Shown piece after piece: positions 1 to 8,222 of a stretch of DNA of 62,370 nucleotides (within the stretch, counting starts at the first letter, position 1; every line of letters starts with the position of its first letter). The notes under the pieces were generated by a model. It worked only from the letters and a program-made list of their open reading frames with translations, did no database searches and was not told where the DNA came from. This stretch comes from Nocardiopsis sp. TSRI0078 (GTDB lineage: Bacteria > Actinomycetota > Actinomycetes > Streptosporangiales > Streptosporangiaceae), in assembly GCF_001905145.1 (NCBI RefSeq), contig NZ_LWLB01000009.1:1-62370 (forward strand), read 5' to 3'. A program made the position numbers and the translations under genes.

Positions 1-14
1 TTCCCAAACAGGCC

Positions 15-3000
15 CTAGGCCAGCCCCAGCTCCCGGAGCCGGGCCCCGGCGGCCGCCCGGTTGGGCACGTCGAGCTTGGCCAGGATGTTGGACACGTGCA
101 CGCTCGCGGTCTTGGGTGTGATGAACAGCTCTCCGGCGATCTGGGCGTTGGTGCTGCCCACCGTCAGCAGCCGCGCCACCTCCGCCTCGCGCGCGGTCAG
201 CCCGGCCGGCACGGCGGGCGGTGCGGTGTCCTCCACCAGCCCCGAGCCCATCCTGCGCGCCAGGTCCGCCGCGGCGCCGGCCAGCGGTACCGCCCCGCAC
301 TCCTCGGCCGCCGTGTGCACCTGCCGTACCCACTCAAGGGCCCGACCCCGGTCCCCGCCCGCCACCGCCGCCTCGGCCGCCCGCAACCGGGCGCCCGCCA
401 GGTGCAGCCGCATCGGCGTGGCCTCCCAGGCCGCCACCGCGGCCGTCCACCGCTCCAGCAGCGCGGCGGGCTCCACGCCGTCCACCGCCGCGACCCGGGC
501 CGCCACGGACATCTGGTAGGCCTGCTGCGCCGTTCCGTGGGCCGGCATCAGCGTCACCAGGTCGGCCACCAGGTCCCGTACCCGGCGTGCCCGCGCCGCC
601 GTCTCCTCCGAGCGGCCCGGCGCCGCGCCCCGCCGCGCCGCCTCGGCCATCACGTCCGCCATCGGCCACGTGTACCCGTGCGCGGACTCCAGGACCAGCC
701 GCTCCAGGGCCCGTTCGGACACCGCGAGCGCGTCGTCGACCTCGCCCGCGACCAGGTCCGTCTCCAGGAGCGCCAGCAGGGACAGCTGCACGATGTTCAT
801 CCGCTGCGAGGTCAGGGCGTCCGACCGCCCCGGCGCCCGCATGGCCCGCCGCGCGGCGGGCAGGTCTCCCTGGGCGGCGGCCGACCGGGCCAGCACCGCG
901 TCGACGTAGTAGCGGTGCTTGCTGAGCGGGTGGGTGCGCAGGACCGCCTCGACGATCCGCCGCGCCCCGGCCAGGTCGCCCAGCTCGAAGTAGATCTCCG
1001 CGCGGTTCTGGTGGTTGAAGGTCTTGTGGACGGACGCCCAGCCCATCGCCTCGTGCCGGGCCAGGGACTCCTCCAGCACCGCCAGACCCTCCTCGTGGTG
1101 GCCCAGCTCGCGGAGGAAGTGTCCCAGGTTGCCCGCTCCGCGCGCCTCCAGGGAGGGGTCGGAGATCTCGGCGGCGTAGCCGATGGCCTCCTCGATCAGC
1201 GGACGGCCCCTCTCCAGGTCCCCCGAGTCCATGTGGAGCCCGCCCAGGGTGATGCGGGCGTCGGCGGCCGCGCACATGTCCTCCTGGCCGGCGGAACCGG
1301 CGAGTGCGATGGCCTCCTCCGCCAGTGCGCGCGTGGACCTTCCGCCCTCTCCAGCTCCCTCAGGCGCTCCTGTCCGGGCGTCTCGCGCCGGTCACCGCGG
1401 TGGACCATGCTCTCCCTGGCCAGGATGGCCACCAGGATGACGTACCCCGGCATGTGCGGCGGATGCAGCTCCAGGGCCGTGATCAGGTCGATGATCCCGC
1501 TGCCGCAGGCCTCCTCGGCGCGTGCCAGCCCGCGGCGGCGCAGCAGGCACGCCCGCACCATCAGCGTGTGGTCGTCCCGGTCGTCCTCGGACAGGGTGGC
1601 CAGGGCCTCGTCGGCGAGGTCGAGGGCGCGCCGGGGGCGGCCCGCCTCCACGGCGGCCCCCGCCGCGCGGCTGACCACCTCGGCCCAGGACAGGCCCTGT
1701 ACCCGCTCCCGGGCGTCGGGCACCCGGTCCCACAGGGCCAGGACACGCTCCAGCATGTCGAGCTCCTCCCCGTAGGCGAGGGTGTCGCTCGCGCGCACCG
1801 CGGCCCACCAGGCCGCCTGCAGGGCGCTGGGCAGCTCCTGCGCGGCGTTGTAGTGGTGGGCCTGCTCGGCGGCCCGCCGGTCGAGGGGGACGGAGTCGGG
1901 GTACTCGTCGATGAGCTGGGCGAAGCGCATGTGCAGCCGGGCGTGGGGGCCGGGAAGCAGCTCGCCGTGCACGGCGTCGCGCAGCAGGGCGTGCCGGAAG
2001 CGGTACCCGGTGCGGTCGGCGCGCAGCACGTTGGCGTCCACCAGGGTGCGCAGGGCGGACTCCAGCTCGCGCTCGGCCAGGCCGGCCGCGTGGTAGAGCA
2101 TCTCGTGCTCGATGCTGCCCGAGACCGCGCCGACCGACGCCACGCGCAGCACCGACAGGGCGGTGTCGTCGAACCGGTGCAGGGGTTCCAGGAGCAGGTC
2201 GCGGAACTGGTCGGGCACGTCGTGGCCGTCGCCGCCGGGGTCGCCGACCGACGCCGCGAACGACTCCACGAACAGGGGGACGCCCTCGGTGCGCCGGTAG
2301 AGCTCGTCCATCTCGTGGTGGGTGAGCGCCGTGCCCCGGATCGCGGCGGCCTGGGTACCGGCCTCGTCGCGGCTCAGCGGTGCCAGTTCGAGCGCCTCGA
2401 CGCCGGGTACGCGCCGCAGCTCGGGGAGCAGGCGGCGCAGGGGGTGGGCGCGGTGCAGGTCGTCGCTGCGGTAGGTGGCGACGATCTGCACGCCCGGAAG
2501 GTCGAGGTTGCGTACGAGGAAGACGAGCAGGTCGCGGGTGGCGCCGTCGGCCCAGTGCAGGTCCTCCAGCACCACGGTGACACCGCCGGACCCGGCGGCC
2601 TGATTGAGCAGGCGCAGGACCTGTTCGAAGAGGATGCCCCGGTTCTCCGGGCGCTGGGCGGGTACCTCGCCCAGTTCCGGCAGGAGTCGGGCGAACTCGC
2701 CCACCCCGCCGGGCGCGGCGGTCTCGAAGGCCTCCCGGCCGCGTTCGCGCAGGAGCTGGCGCAGGACGGCGGTGAAGGGGGCGTAGGACAGTCCGTCCAC
2801 GCCGAGCTGGAGGCAGCCGCCGACGAACACCGACCCCTGGGGCAGGGCCGAGACGAACTCGCCGACCAGGCGGCTCTTGCCGACGCCCGCGTCCCCGCCG
2901 ATCAGAACCGCTCCGGGGGCCTCGGTGTACGACCGCCCGGCGTGGTCCCGGAGGAGTCGGAGCTCGGGTTCACGGCCCACGAACACGGTGTTGCTCTCGA

Positions 3001-3043
3001 CAAGAACGGGCATGACGCTCATTATGCCCACAAGGTCGGACAT
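15..3043 (-). pseudogene. LuxR-family large ATP-binding regulator, split by a frameshift
   Basis: Two overlapping minus-strand frames together make one regulator of about 1000 residues. The N-terminal part carries an AAA/MalT-like NTPase: a GRE motif, Walker A GDAGVGKS near 2872-2895, and a Walker B-like stretch VVLEDLHWAD near 2540-2580. The C-terminal part is TPR-like and ends with a LuxR-type HTH (GLTAREAEVARLL, then KTASVHVSNILAKL) just before the stop at 15-17. The reading frame breaks near 1338-1345. One missing base there would join LERAEG to STRALAEEA and keep the helical repeats continuous. Such proteins are transcriptional activators of unknown inducer. The start is uncertain: ATG codons lie at 3043, 3022 and 3013, none with a strong Shine-Dalgarno (SD). 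It may be a true pseudogene or a base-call error. Confidence 0.8.
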
Positions 3044-3200
3044 CGCGGTTGCCGTCGGGGCTCGCACACCGGCCCCAGACGGCCCGGCCGAAGCGGGAGC
3101 GGTGCTCCTCCCGGCGGCGCCCCCGTCCTCCGGCACCGGGGGAGCGGGCGGGAGGCACGTCCGGCTGCGCTGACGGCCGGACGCGGGGAGGCCGTCGCGG

Positions 3201-3437
3201 TCACAGTGCGGCGTCGCCCGCCTGCACGGCGTCCTTGGCCTCCCAGCGCAGCAGGTCCCCTGGCTGGCATTCGAGCACCTCGCAGAGCGCGGCGAGCGTC
3301 GTGAAGCGCACCGCCTTGGCCCGGCCGTTCTTGAGCACCGCCAGGTTCGCGGGCGTGATCCCGACTCGGTCCGCGAGCTCTCCCACGGACATCTTCCGCT
3401 TGGCCAGCATCACGTCGATGTCGACGACGATCGGCAT
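3201..3437 (-). CDS. Cro/C1-type HTH regulator (YozG-like), cassette 1
   Basis: A 78-residue protein that is nearly all one Cro/C1-type helix-turn-helix domain. The helices read MSVGELADRVGI, TPANLAVLKNGRA and FTTLAALCEVLECQPGDLL, the last being the common signature of the small Xre proteins paired with DUF2975. It probably binds DNA as a dimer and controls its own operon. Its ATG overlaps the TGA of the upstream DUF2975 gene (ATGA at 3436-3439), so the two are translationally coupled. The palindrome at 3967-3983 upstream of the pair is the likely operator. A close paralogue in the same arrangement lies at 17662-17907. Ligand and targets are unknown. Confidence 0.85.
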   Translation of the reverse strand: MPIVVDIDVMLAKRKMSVGELADRVGITPANLAVLKNGRAKAVRFTTLAALCEVLECQPGDLLRWEAKDAVQAGDAAL

Positions 3438-3934
3438 CAGATCACCTCTTCGAGCTCGGCCCGCATCCGCGCCGCCTCGATGTCGCGCGCGACGGCCTGG
3501 GCGAGCAGCATCCGCAGCACGAGCACGATGAGCGCGACACCCAGGATCGCCACGACGACTCCGCACACCAGCAGGACGATACCCGGGGGGACGGCCTCGC
3601 CCGGCGCCAGCACGACCGCGAGCGCGAACGTCAGGACGGCGGCCGTGACGAACGCGCCGATCACGATGTGCACGTACCGGAAGGCGGCGTGGGAGAACAC
3701 GGTGCCGCGCCGCACCATCGTCACCAACCGCCACACGCAGGCCAGCACGACCTGGGCCGTCACGATGCCCAGGAACACGATCACGAGGACCTGGGCGCGC
3801 GGGAACGCGAGCTCCGGGTCGGTCTCACCGAGGTCGACGGCCAGCAGCGGCACCATCACCGCCTGCAGGAACACCGAGCCGGCGAGCAGCATCACGAGCA
3901 CGGTGCGCAGCGCGAGCACTGTCAGCTTTCCCAT
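3437..3934 (-). CDS. DUF2975 membrane protein, cassette 1
   Basis: A protein of 165 residues with four hydrophobic segments, near residues 5-30, 45-68, 85-110 and 115-145, matching the DUF2975 layout. The ATG at 3934 is preceded by GGGAG at a good distance. The C-terminus (ARMRAELEEVI) is charged and probably cytoplasmic. Family function is not established. Members are typically encoded directly upstream of a small Xre-type regulator, as here, which suggests the membrane protein senses something or modulates the regulator. The sequence ends in a 4-nt overlap with the HTH gene. Assignment to DUF2975 is by topology and context, without a profile search. Confidence 0.75.
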   Translation of the reverse strand: MGKLTVLALRTVLVMLLAGSVFLQAVMVPLLAVDLGETDPELAFPRAQVLVIVFLGIVTAQVVLACVWRLVTMVRRGTVFSHAAFRYVHIVIGAFVTAAVLTFALAVVLAPGEAVPPGIVLLVCGVVVAILGVALIVLVLRMLLAQAVARDIEAARMRAELEEVI

Positions 3935-3966
3935 TGCGTCTCCCTCAATCGAATCACGATGGAAAT

Positions 3967-3983
3967 CTATCGATATTCGATAG
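3967..3983. promoter_or_regulatory. Palindromic operator before the DUF2975-HTH cassette 1
   Basis: A perfect inverted repeat, CTATCGA-TAT-TCGATAG, lies 33 nt upstream of the DUF2975 start in an unusually AT-rich stretch. The same TATCGA half-site recurs before the second cassette at 16965-16970. It probably binds the small HTH protein encoded by the operon. Confidence 0.6.
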
Positions 3984-4089
3984 TTATGGCAAGAGGGGGT
4001 AGCCGGGGGAGAGGGGCGGAGGGGTGCCGGTGCGGCCCCTGGGTCAGCCCCAGCTCCCGGAGCCGGGCTCCGCGCGGGTGTCCGGGGCC

Positions 4090-4272
4090 TCAGACGGCGC
4101 GGCCGTAGTCCTCGCGGTCGCGCCGTGGACGGCGGCGTTCGAGGCGCTCGCGCCTGCGCCGTGCGCGCTCCTCGGTGCGGGCCCGGTAGACCGCGCGTAC
4201 GTTCTGCATCTCGCGGACGCGCTGCTCGGTCATCGCCCGGGCGTTGGCGTTCATCAGGTCGCTGTGGAACAC
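4090..4272 (-). CDS. Small Arg-rich hypothetical protein
   Basis: A 60-residue open frame starting with GTG at 4272, behind a clear GGGGAG Shine-Dalgarno 6 nt upstream. The alternative ATG at 4254 has no such site. The protein is an amphipathic, very basic helix: MTEQRVREMQNVRAVYR is followed by repeated Arg/Glu clusters (ERARRRRERLERRRPRR). I do not recognise a family. It could bind nucleic acid or the inner face of the membrane, but that is only inferred from charge. It stands alone between the DUF2975 cassette and a plus-strand surface protein. Supported by the SD and the codon-consistent charged composition. Confidence 0.5.
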   Translation of the reverse strand: MFHSDLMNANARAMTEQRVREMQNVRAVYRARTEERARRRRERLERRRPRRDREDYGRAV

Positions 4273-4526
4273 GGTGTTCTCCCCGTTCTCGGGCGCGGAC
4301 TCCGTGTCCCCGCCGACTGGTGTCCACGATCTCCCTAAGACCCCGGGGCGCACATGGGGAGGAATCCCAGTCCTGGGGAGGAACAGGGCATGTGCCGCCC
4401 TAAGGCCCCGGAGGAGCGACCCTTCGGCCCCGAGTCCCGGGACCGAAGGGCGTGTCACCACATGCACTCGTGTGATCACCCATAGTTGTCTAGGGGTGTC
4501 GGATCCTGAACACGCGGGAGGCGCGG

Positions 4527-5168
4527 ATGACTGGGATGGTCCGGAAGAGCCGGAACACGGTGTACGGGCGGGCGGTCGCGATCGGCCTGGTGGCGGCGGG
4601 TGTGTTCGCCGCCCCGGCGCTCGCCGCCGACCGGTCCGGGGAGGCGCCGCAGGTCCGGCTCGCGGGCGGCGTCGACCAGGCCCCCGGGATGGGCCTGACC
4701 CTGGACGCGGGCGCGGAACCGCCGCGGCCGGGGCAGGAGCTCACACTGCGCACCACCCTGGCCAACGGCAACGGCGACGCGGTGGAGGGCGCCCTGATCG
4801 CCCAGCACGTCCCCGAGTCGCTGGAGATCGTGGAGGTCGGCGGTGACGGGGTGGTCAAGGACGGCATCGTGAACTGGCAGGTCGCCGTGCCCGCGGGGGA
4901 GGAGTCGGTGTACACCGTGCGCGTGCGGGTGCCGGAGGGGGCCAAGGGCCGGGAGCGCCTGACGAGCACCGCCTGCCTGCTGCTGGAGCGCGACGCCGAC
5001 CCGGCCACGTGCGCGAGCGACACGGTGGTCGTCAGGGAGGCGACCGTGGCGTGGCGGATGTCGGAGTACATGGACCGCGACGGCCTGCTGAGGGCCGCGG
5101 GTGCGGCCCTGCTGGCGGGGCTGGCCTGGGTGCTGTGGCGGCGCAGGAGTGCCGCGGGGCGCGGGTGA
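4527..5168 (+). CDS. Secreted, C-terminally anchored DUF11-like surface protein
   Basis: A 213-residue protein. A signal peptide (roughly residues 1-33, ending ...AAPALAAD) is followed by a beta-rich region of about 110 residues. That region resembles the DUF11/conserved-repeat fold: LTLRTTLANGNGDAVEGALI, a VPESLEIVEV strand and a VPAGEESVYTVRVRV strand. Two cysteines (TACLLL and PATCAS) may form a disulfide. The C-terminus has one hydrophobic helix (LLRAAGAALLAGLAWVLW) followed by RRRSAAGRG, as expected for a membrane-anchored extracellular protein with a short basic tail. GGGAGG precedes the ATG. There is no sortase motif. Specific role unknown. Confidence 0.6.
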   Translation: MTGMVRKSRNTVYGRAVAIGLVAAGVFAAPALAADRSGEAPQVRLAGGVDQAPGMGLTLDAGAEPPRPGQELTLRTTLANGNGDAVEGALIAQHVPESLEIVEVGGDGVVKDGIVNWQVAVPAGEESVYTVRVRVPEGAKGRERLTSTACLLLERDADPATCASDTVVVREATVAWRMSEYMDRDGLLRAAGAALLAGLAWVLWRRRSAAGRG

Positions 5169-5277
5169 GCCGGGGCGGGGGAGCCCCGGCCGTGGCCCCG
5201 GGCCCGCGGCCGGGGTCGGCGCCGCCGGACGCGCTGTGCCGCCGGTCCCGGGGCCGATTGACGACTACAAGGCGTAG

Positions 5278-5283
5278 TAGTGT
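5278..5283 (+). promoter_or_regulatory. -10 box of a probable leaderless transcript
   Basis: TAGTGT ends 6 nt before the ATG at 5290 and no SD sequence is present. A short inverted repeat, ACTAC-AAGGC-GTAGT (5264-5278), runs up to the box and could be a repressor site. Confidence 0.45.
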
Positions 5284-5289
5284 TCCGGT

Positions 5290-5628
5290 ATGGACATCTT
5301 CTACTCCGCGCTCGTCTTCCTCCACATGCTCGGCCTCGCGGGCATCCTGGCGGGCTTCCTCATGCAGGTCATGACCGGTAACGCCAAGTCGACCAAGGTC
5401 CTGCTGCACAGCTCCCTGCTCCAGCTCGTCACCGGACTGCTGCTGGTCGGGGTCGCCGAGATGGCCGACCTCACCGAACTGGACCACGTCAAGGTCGCGG
5501 TCAAGCTGGTGGTCGCGCTGGCCGTCGTGGTGGTGGGCGTGCTGAACCTGCGCAAGCCCGCCAACAACCTCGCCGTCATCGCGGGCGTGCTCGCCGTCCT
5601 CAACATCGGCGTGGCCGTCTTCTGGTAG
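5290..5628 (+). CDS. Small integral membrane protein
   Basis: A 112-residue protein with four predicted membrane helices: FYSALVFLHMLGLAGILAGF, a segment around LLQLVTGLLLVGVAEM, VKLVVALAVVVVGVLNL, and LAVIAGVLAVLNIGVAVFW at the C-terminus. Short basic loops (NAKSTK, LRKPANN) separate them. It resembles small conserved actinobacterial membrane proteins of unknown function. A -10-like box lies 6 nt upstream of the ATG, which suggests leaderless translation. The gene is monocistronic as far as can be seen: 120 nt follow the preceding gene and over 400 nt precede the amylase. Confidence 0.65.
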   Translation: MDIFYSALVFLHMLGLAGILAGFLMQVMTGNAKSTKVLLHSSLLQLVTGLLLVGVAEMADLTELDHVKVAVKLVVALAVVVVGVLNLRKPANNLAVIAGVLAVLNIGVAVFW

Positions 5629-5737
5629 TCCCGCCCTCCGGCGGTCCCCGGCGCGGTCCTACGCGGACCGCTCCTCGCCGGTGGTGGTGCGGAGCCCGTG
5701 GTCCGTACCGCCACCGGTTTTTTCTGTGCCTTTCAGT

Positions 5738-5751
5738 AACCTTGCAAGGTT
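5738..5751. promoter_or_regulatory. Perfect 14-bp palindrome, MalR/LacI-like operator
   Basis: AACCTTGCAAGGTT is self-complementary. It shares the CTTGCAA core with the second site at 5962-5982. Streptomyces amylase promoters are known to carry TTGCA-type repeats recognised by MalR/Reg1, a LacI-family maltose regulator. The role here is inferred from that. Confidence 0.55.
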
Positions 5752-5915
5752 TTTCATGCTGCGCGCAGAAGGCTCCCGCGGCCGTCCCCGCAGTTCACGG
5801 CGGCGGCGCCCTGGGGCGCCCTCAGGGCGAAGGCCCTGATGGGTCGGGTGTCCGTCCAGGTGGGAGCGTTGTTCGTCGCGCTGAGTGAAAGACGACATCC
5901 CGATGACACGGACTG

Positions 5916-5944
5916 TTCACAAGAGCGGACTCGTCTGTTACCTT
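5916..5944 (+). promoter_or_regulatory. Predicted amylase promoter
   Basis: TTCACA (5916-5921), a 17-nt spacer and TACCTT (5939-5944) make a plausible vegetative promoter. The expected start site, around 5950, lies just before the palindrome at 5962-5982, a position suited to repression by blocking elongation or open-complex formation. Confidence 0.5.
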
Positions 5945-5961
5945 CATCACGCTCACGCAAA

Positions 5962-5982
5962 CTCTTGCAAACACTGCAAGAG
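5962..5982. promoter_or_regulatory. Second MalR-like operator
   Basis: A perfect inverted repeat, CTCTTGCA-AACAC-TGCAAGAG, lies just downstream of the predicted -10 box of the amylase gene. With the site at 5738-5751 it could allow looping or cooperative repression. No LacI-family gene is in the window. Confidence 0.6.
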
Positions 5983-6039
5983 GGCGGCGGTGGGGCGGTG
6001 CCGCCCCACCGCGAGACTCCCTCCCCCCAAGGAGCGAAC

Positions 6040-7878
6040 ATGAACAGAAGCAGACTCGGCTCCCTCGCGGGAGCCGCCGTGCTCGGAGCCGGCCTGCTAG
6101 CGGCTCCGGCCGCGGCGGCCCCCGGGGCGTCCGCCCCCGCCGCCCCGGTCCCCGCCGAGGCCGCGGCCACCGAACAGAACGGCGAGACCATCGTCCACCT
6201 CTTCCAGTGGAACTGGGACTCCGTGGCCCGGGAGTGCGAGGACTTCCTCGGACCGAACGGCTTCGGCGGCGTCCAGGTCTCCCCGCCCCAGGAACACGTG
6301 GTCATCCCCTTCGCCGAGGGCGGCAACTACCCCTGGTGGCAGGACTACCAGCCGGTCTCCTACCAGGTCGACAACACCCGGCGCGGCACCGCCGAGGACT
6401 TCGAGGCCATGGTCGCCACCTGCCGCGACAACGGCGTGCGGATCTACGCCGACGTCATCATCAACCACATGACCGGGCCCGGGACGGGCACCGGCAGCAA
6501 CGGGACCCCGTGGGAGAAGTACGGCAACCCCGACCTGTTCGGCGACGGCAGTGCCTCCTACGGCCGCGACGACTTCGGTCCCTGCTACGAGACCATCAGC
6601 GACTGGAACGACAAGTGGGAGGTCCAGAACTGTGAGCTCCTGGACCTCTCCAACCTGGACACGGCCACTCCGCACGTGCGCGAGCAGCTGACCCGCTACC
6701 TCAACGGGCTCGTGGCCATGGGCGTGGGCGGCTTCCGGGTGGACGCCTCCAAGCACGTCGCCGAGGCCGACGTCGACGCCATCTTCAGCGGACTCGACGA
6801 CGTGCCCGGCTTCGGCGGCGAGCCCGACGTCTACCACGAGGTCTACGGTGACCAGACGGTGCCCTACACGGCCTACACCCCGTACGGGAAGGTCACCAAC
6901 TTCGACTTCAAGAACGACTTCGCCGGAAGGTTCGCCGGAGGCGACATCGCCGGACTGGTCGACATGCCCGACTACGGCGGCCTGACCGCCGACGAGGCCA
7001 TGGTGTTCGTCGACAACCACGACACCCAGCGCTACACCCCGACCCTCACCTACAAGGACGGGGACCGCTACTACCTGGCCACCGCCTTCATGCTCGCCCA
7101 CCCCTACGGCACCCCCGTGGTGATGTCGAGCTACGACTTCGGCGACAACCAGACCGAGGGCCCGCCCAGCGTCGGCGAGGTCGACGGCAACCCCGCCGGC
7201 TGGATCACCGAGGACACCGACTGCTCCAGCGCCGACTGGGTCTGCGAACACCGCAACGGCACCGTGGCGGGCATGGCCGCCTTCCGTACCTCCACCGAGG
7301 GAACCGGCATCGTCCAGCGCGCCGCCGACGGCGCCTCCCGTGTGGCCTTCGACCGCGGCGACCGCGGCTTCGCGGCCTTCAACGCCGGAAGCGGCACCTG
7401 GAACCTGACCGCGCAGACCGCCATGCCCGACGGCGTGTACGAGAACGCGGCCGGGAGCGGATCGGTCACCGTCTCCGGGGGCCGGATCAGCGCCGAGGTC
7501 CCGGCCGACGGCGCGGTCGCCGTCCACGTGGGGGGAGTCTGCGACGGCTCCGCCGAGTGCGACGGCGGCACCGACCCCGGTGACCCGGGCGACCCCGGGG
7601 ACCCCGTCGGAAGCAGCGTCTCCGCCACCGTGGAGACCTGGTACGGCCAGGAGGTGTACGTGGTCGGCTCCACCCCCGAACTGGGCTCCTGGAACCCGCT
7701 GGACGGGGTGAGGCTGTCCACCGACGCGTCCACCTACCCCGTGTGGTCGGGCACCGTCCCCATCGGCGCCGACACCGAGTGGAAGCTGGTCAAGGTCGAC
7801 GGCGCGGGCAACGCCGAGTGGGAGTCCGGCGCCAACCGCGTCGGCCCCGCCGGCACCGTCACCTGGCGCAGCGGCTGA
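6040..7878 (+). CDS. Secreted alpha-amylase (GH13) with C-terminal CBM20
   Basis: A 612-residue extracellular enzyme that hydrolyses internal alpha-1,4 bonds of starch. A signal peptide covers about residues 1-32 (AAPAAAAPGASA). The GH13 barrel follows, with region I DVIINH (138-143), region II GFRVDASKH holding nucleophile Asp235, general acid Glu267 (YHEVYG) and region IV FVDNHD with Asp328. An all-beta C domain leads to a Gly/Asp/Pro linker (GDPGDPGDP). Residues of about 517-612 form a CBM20 starch-binding domain (VVGSTPELGSWNP, WKLVKVD). The ATG at 6040 has GGAG upstream. The length and order match Streptomyces secreted amylases. The upstream operators predict maltose/glucose control. No transporter or other starch gene is adjacent. 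Confidence 0.95.
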   Translation: MNRSRLGSLAGAAVLGAGLLAAPAAAAPGASAPAAPVPAEAAATEQNGETIVHLFQWNWDSVARECEDFLGPNGFGGVQVSPPQEHVVIPFAEGGNYPWWQDYQPVSYQVDNTRRGTAEDFEAMVATCRDNGVRIYADVIINHMTGPGTGTGSNGTPWEKYGNPDLFGDGSASYGRDDFGPCYETISDWNDKWEVQNCELLDLSNLDTATPHVREQLTRYLNGLVAMGVGGFRVDASKHVAEADVDAIFSGLDDVPGFGGEPDVYHEVYGDQTVPYTAYTPYGKVTNFDFKNDFAGRFAGGDIAGLVDMPDYGGLTADEAMVFVDNHDTQRYTPTLTYKDGDRYYLATAFMLAHPYGTPVVMSSYDFGDNQTEGPPSVGEVDGNPAGWITEDTDCSSADWVCEHRNGTVAGMAAFRTSTEGTGIVQRAADGASRVAFDRGDRGFAAFNAGSGTWNLTAQTAMPDGVYENAAGSGSVTVSGGRISAEVPADGAVAVHVGGVCDGSAECDGGTDPGDPGDPGDPVGSSVSATVETWYGQEVYVVGSTPELGSWNPLDGVRLSTDASTYPVWSGTVPIGADTEWKLVKVDGAGNAEWESGANRVGPAGTVTWRSG

Positions 7879-7884
7879 CGGACC

Positions 7885-7909
7885 GTGGCGCCCGGCTTCG
7901 GAGCGCCAC
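7885..7909 (+). terminator. Stem-loop after the amylase gene
   Basis: A 7-bp GC stem with an 11-nt loop starts 7 nt after the stop codon. There is no U tract, which is usual for actinomycete terminators. Confidence 0.45.
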
Positions 7910-8124
7910 CCGCCCGCCCGGAGAGGACCGGGCGGCCGCGGACCCGAGAGAAACCCGCCGGCCACCACCCGGGCCGCGCCACTGCCGGCCCCGGCGTCCC
8001 CGTGCCCCACTCCCACGGCACGGGGACGCCCCCCTTCCCGGTCCGGACTCATCGTCTGCGGCCGACACGCCCAGTGGGCCGGCCGTAAGCGTTGCGGGTG
8101 TGGGGCAGGAGGTTCCACGCCCGT

Positions 8125-8180
8125 TGATCTTGTACTCGTGGCGAGGCCGGGCGCCCAAAATCGCTCCAGGTACAAGATCA
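8125..8180. repeat. Inverted repeat with 11-bp perfect arms
   Basis: TGATCTTGTAC (8125-8135) and GTACAAGATCA (8170-8180) are exact complements separated by 34 nt. The AT content is unusual for the region. The repeat sits between convergent genes. It could be a bidirectional terminator, a relic of a mobile repeat, or a protein site. Confidence 0.5.
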
Positions 8181-8222
8181 CGCCGGTCGGGACCGGCCCG
8201 GTCAACCCTTGCGGTCACCGCG

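Larger units (their letters stand above)
5629..6039. other. Intergenic control region upstream of the alpha-amylase gene
   Basis: No convincing gene. The region holds two perfect palindromes around the TTGCAA core (5738-5751 and 5962-5982) and one good housekeeping-type promoter (5916-5944), listed separately. A short minus-strand open frame (to 5659) overlaps the first palindrome and is not credible. Confidence 0.6.
7879..8222. other. Convergent intergenic region between amylase and glnE
   Basis: No gene seen. It contains a GC stem-loop right after the amylase stop (GTGGCGC 7885-7891 with GCGCCAC 7903-7909). It also has a longer inverted repeat at 8125-8180, listed separately. Both may end transcription from the two converging genes. 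Confidence 0.5.

Noticed and set aside
5659..5898. Minus-strand small gene upstream of the amylase
   Set aside because: It runs through the operator palindrome at 5738-5751 and has no recognisable content.
6097..8205. A 702-codon minus-strand open frame opposite the amylase
   Set aside because: The amylase has all catalytic motifs and a signal peptide. The antisense product is Val/Gly/Ala-rich without motifs.
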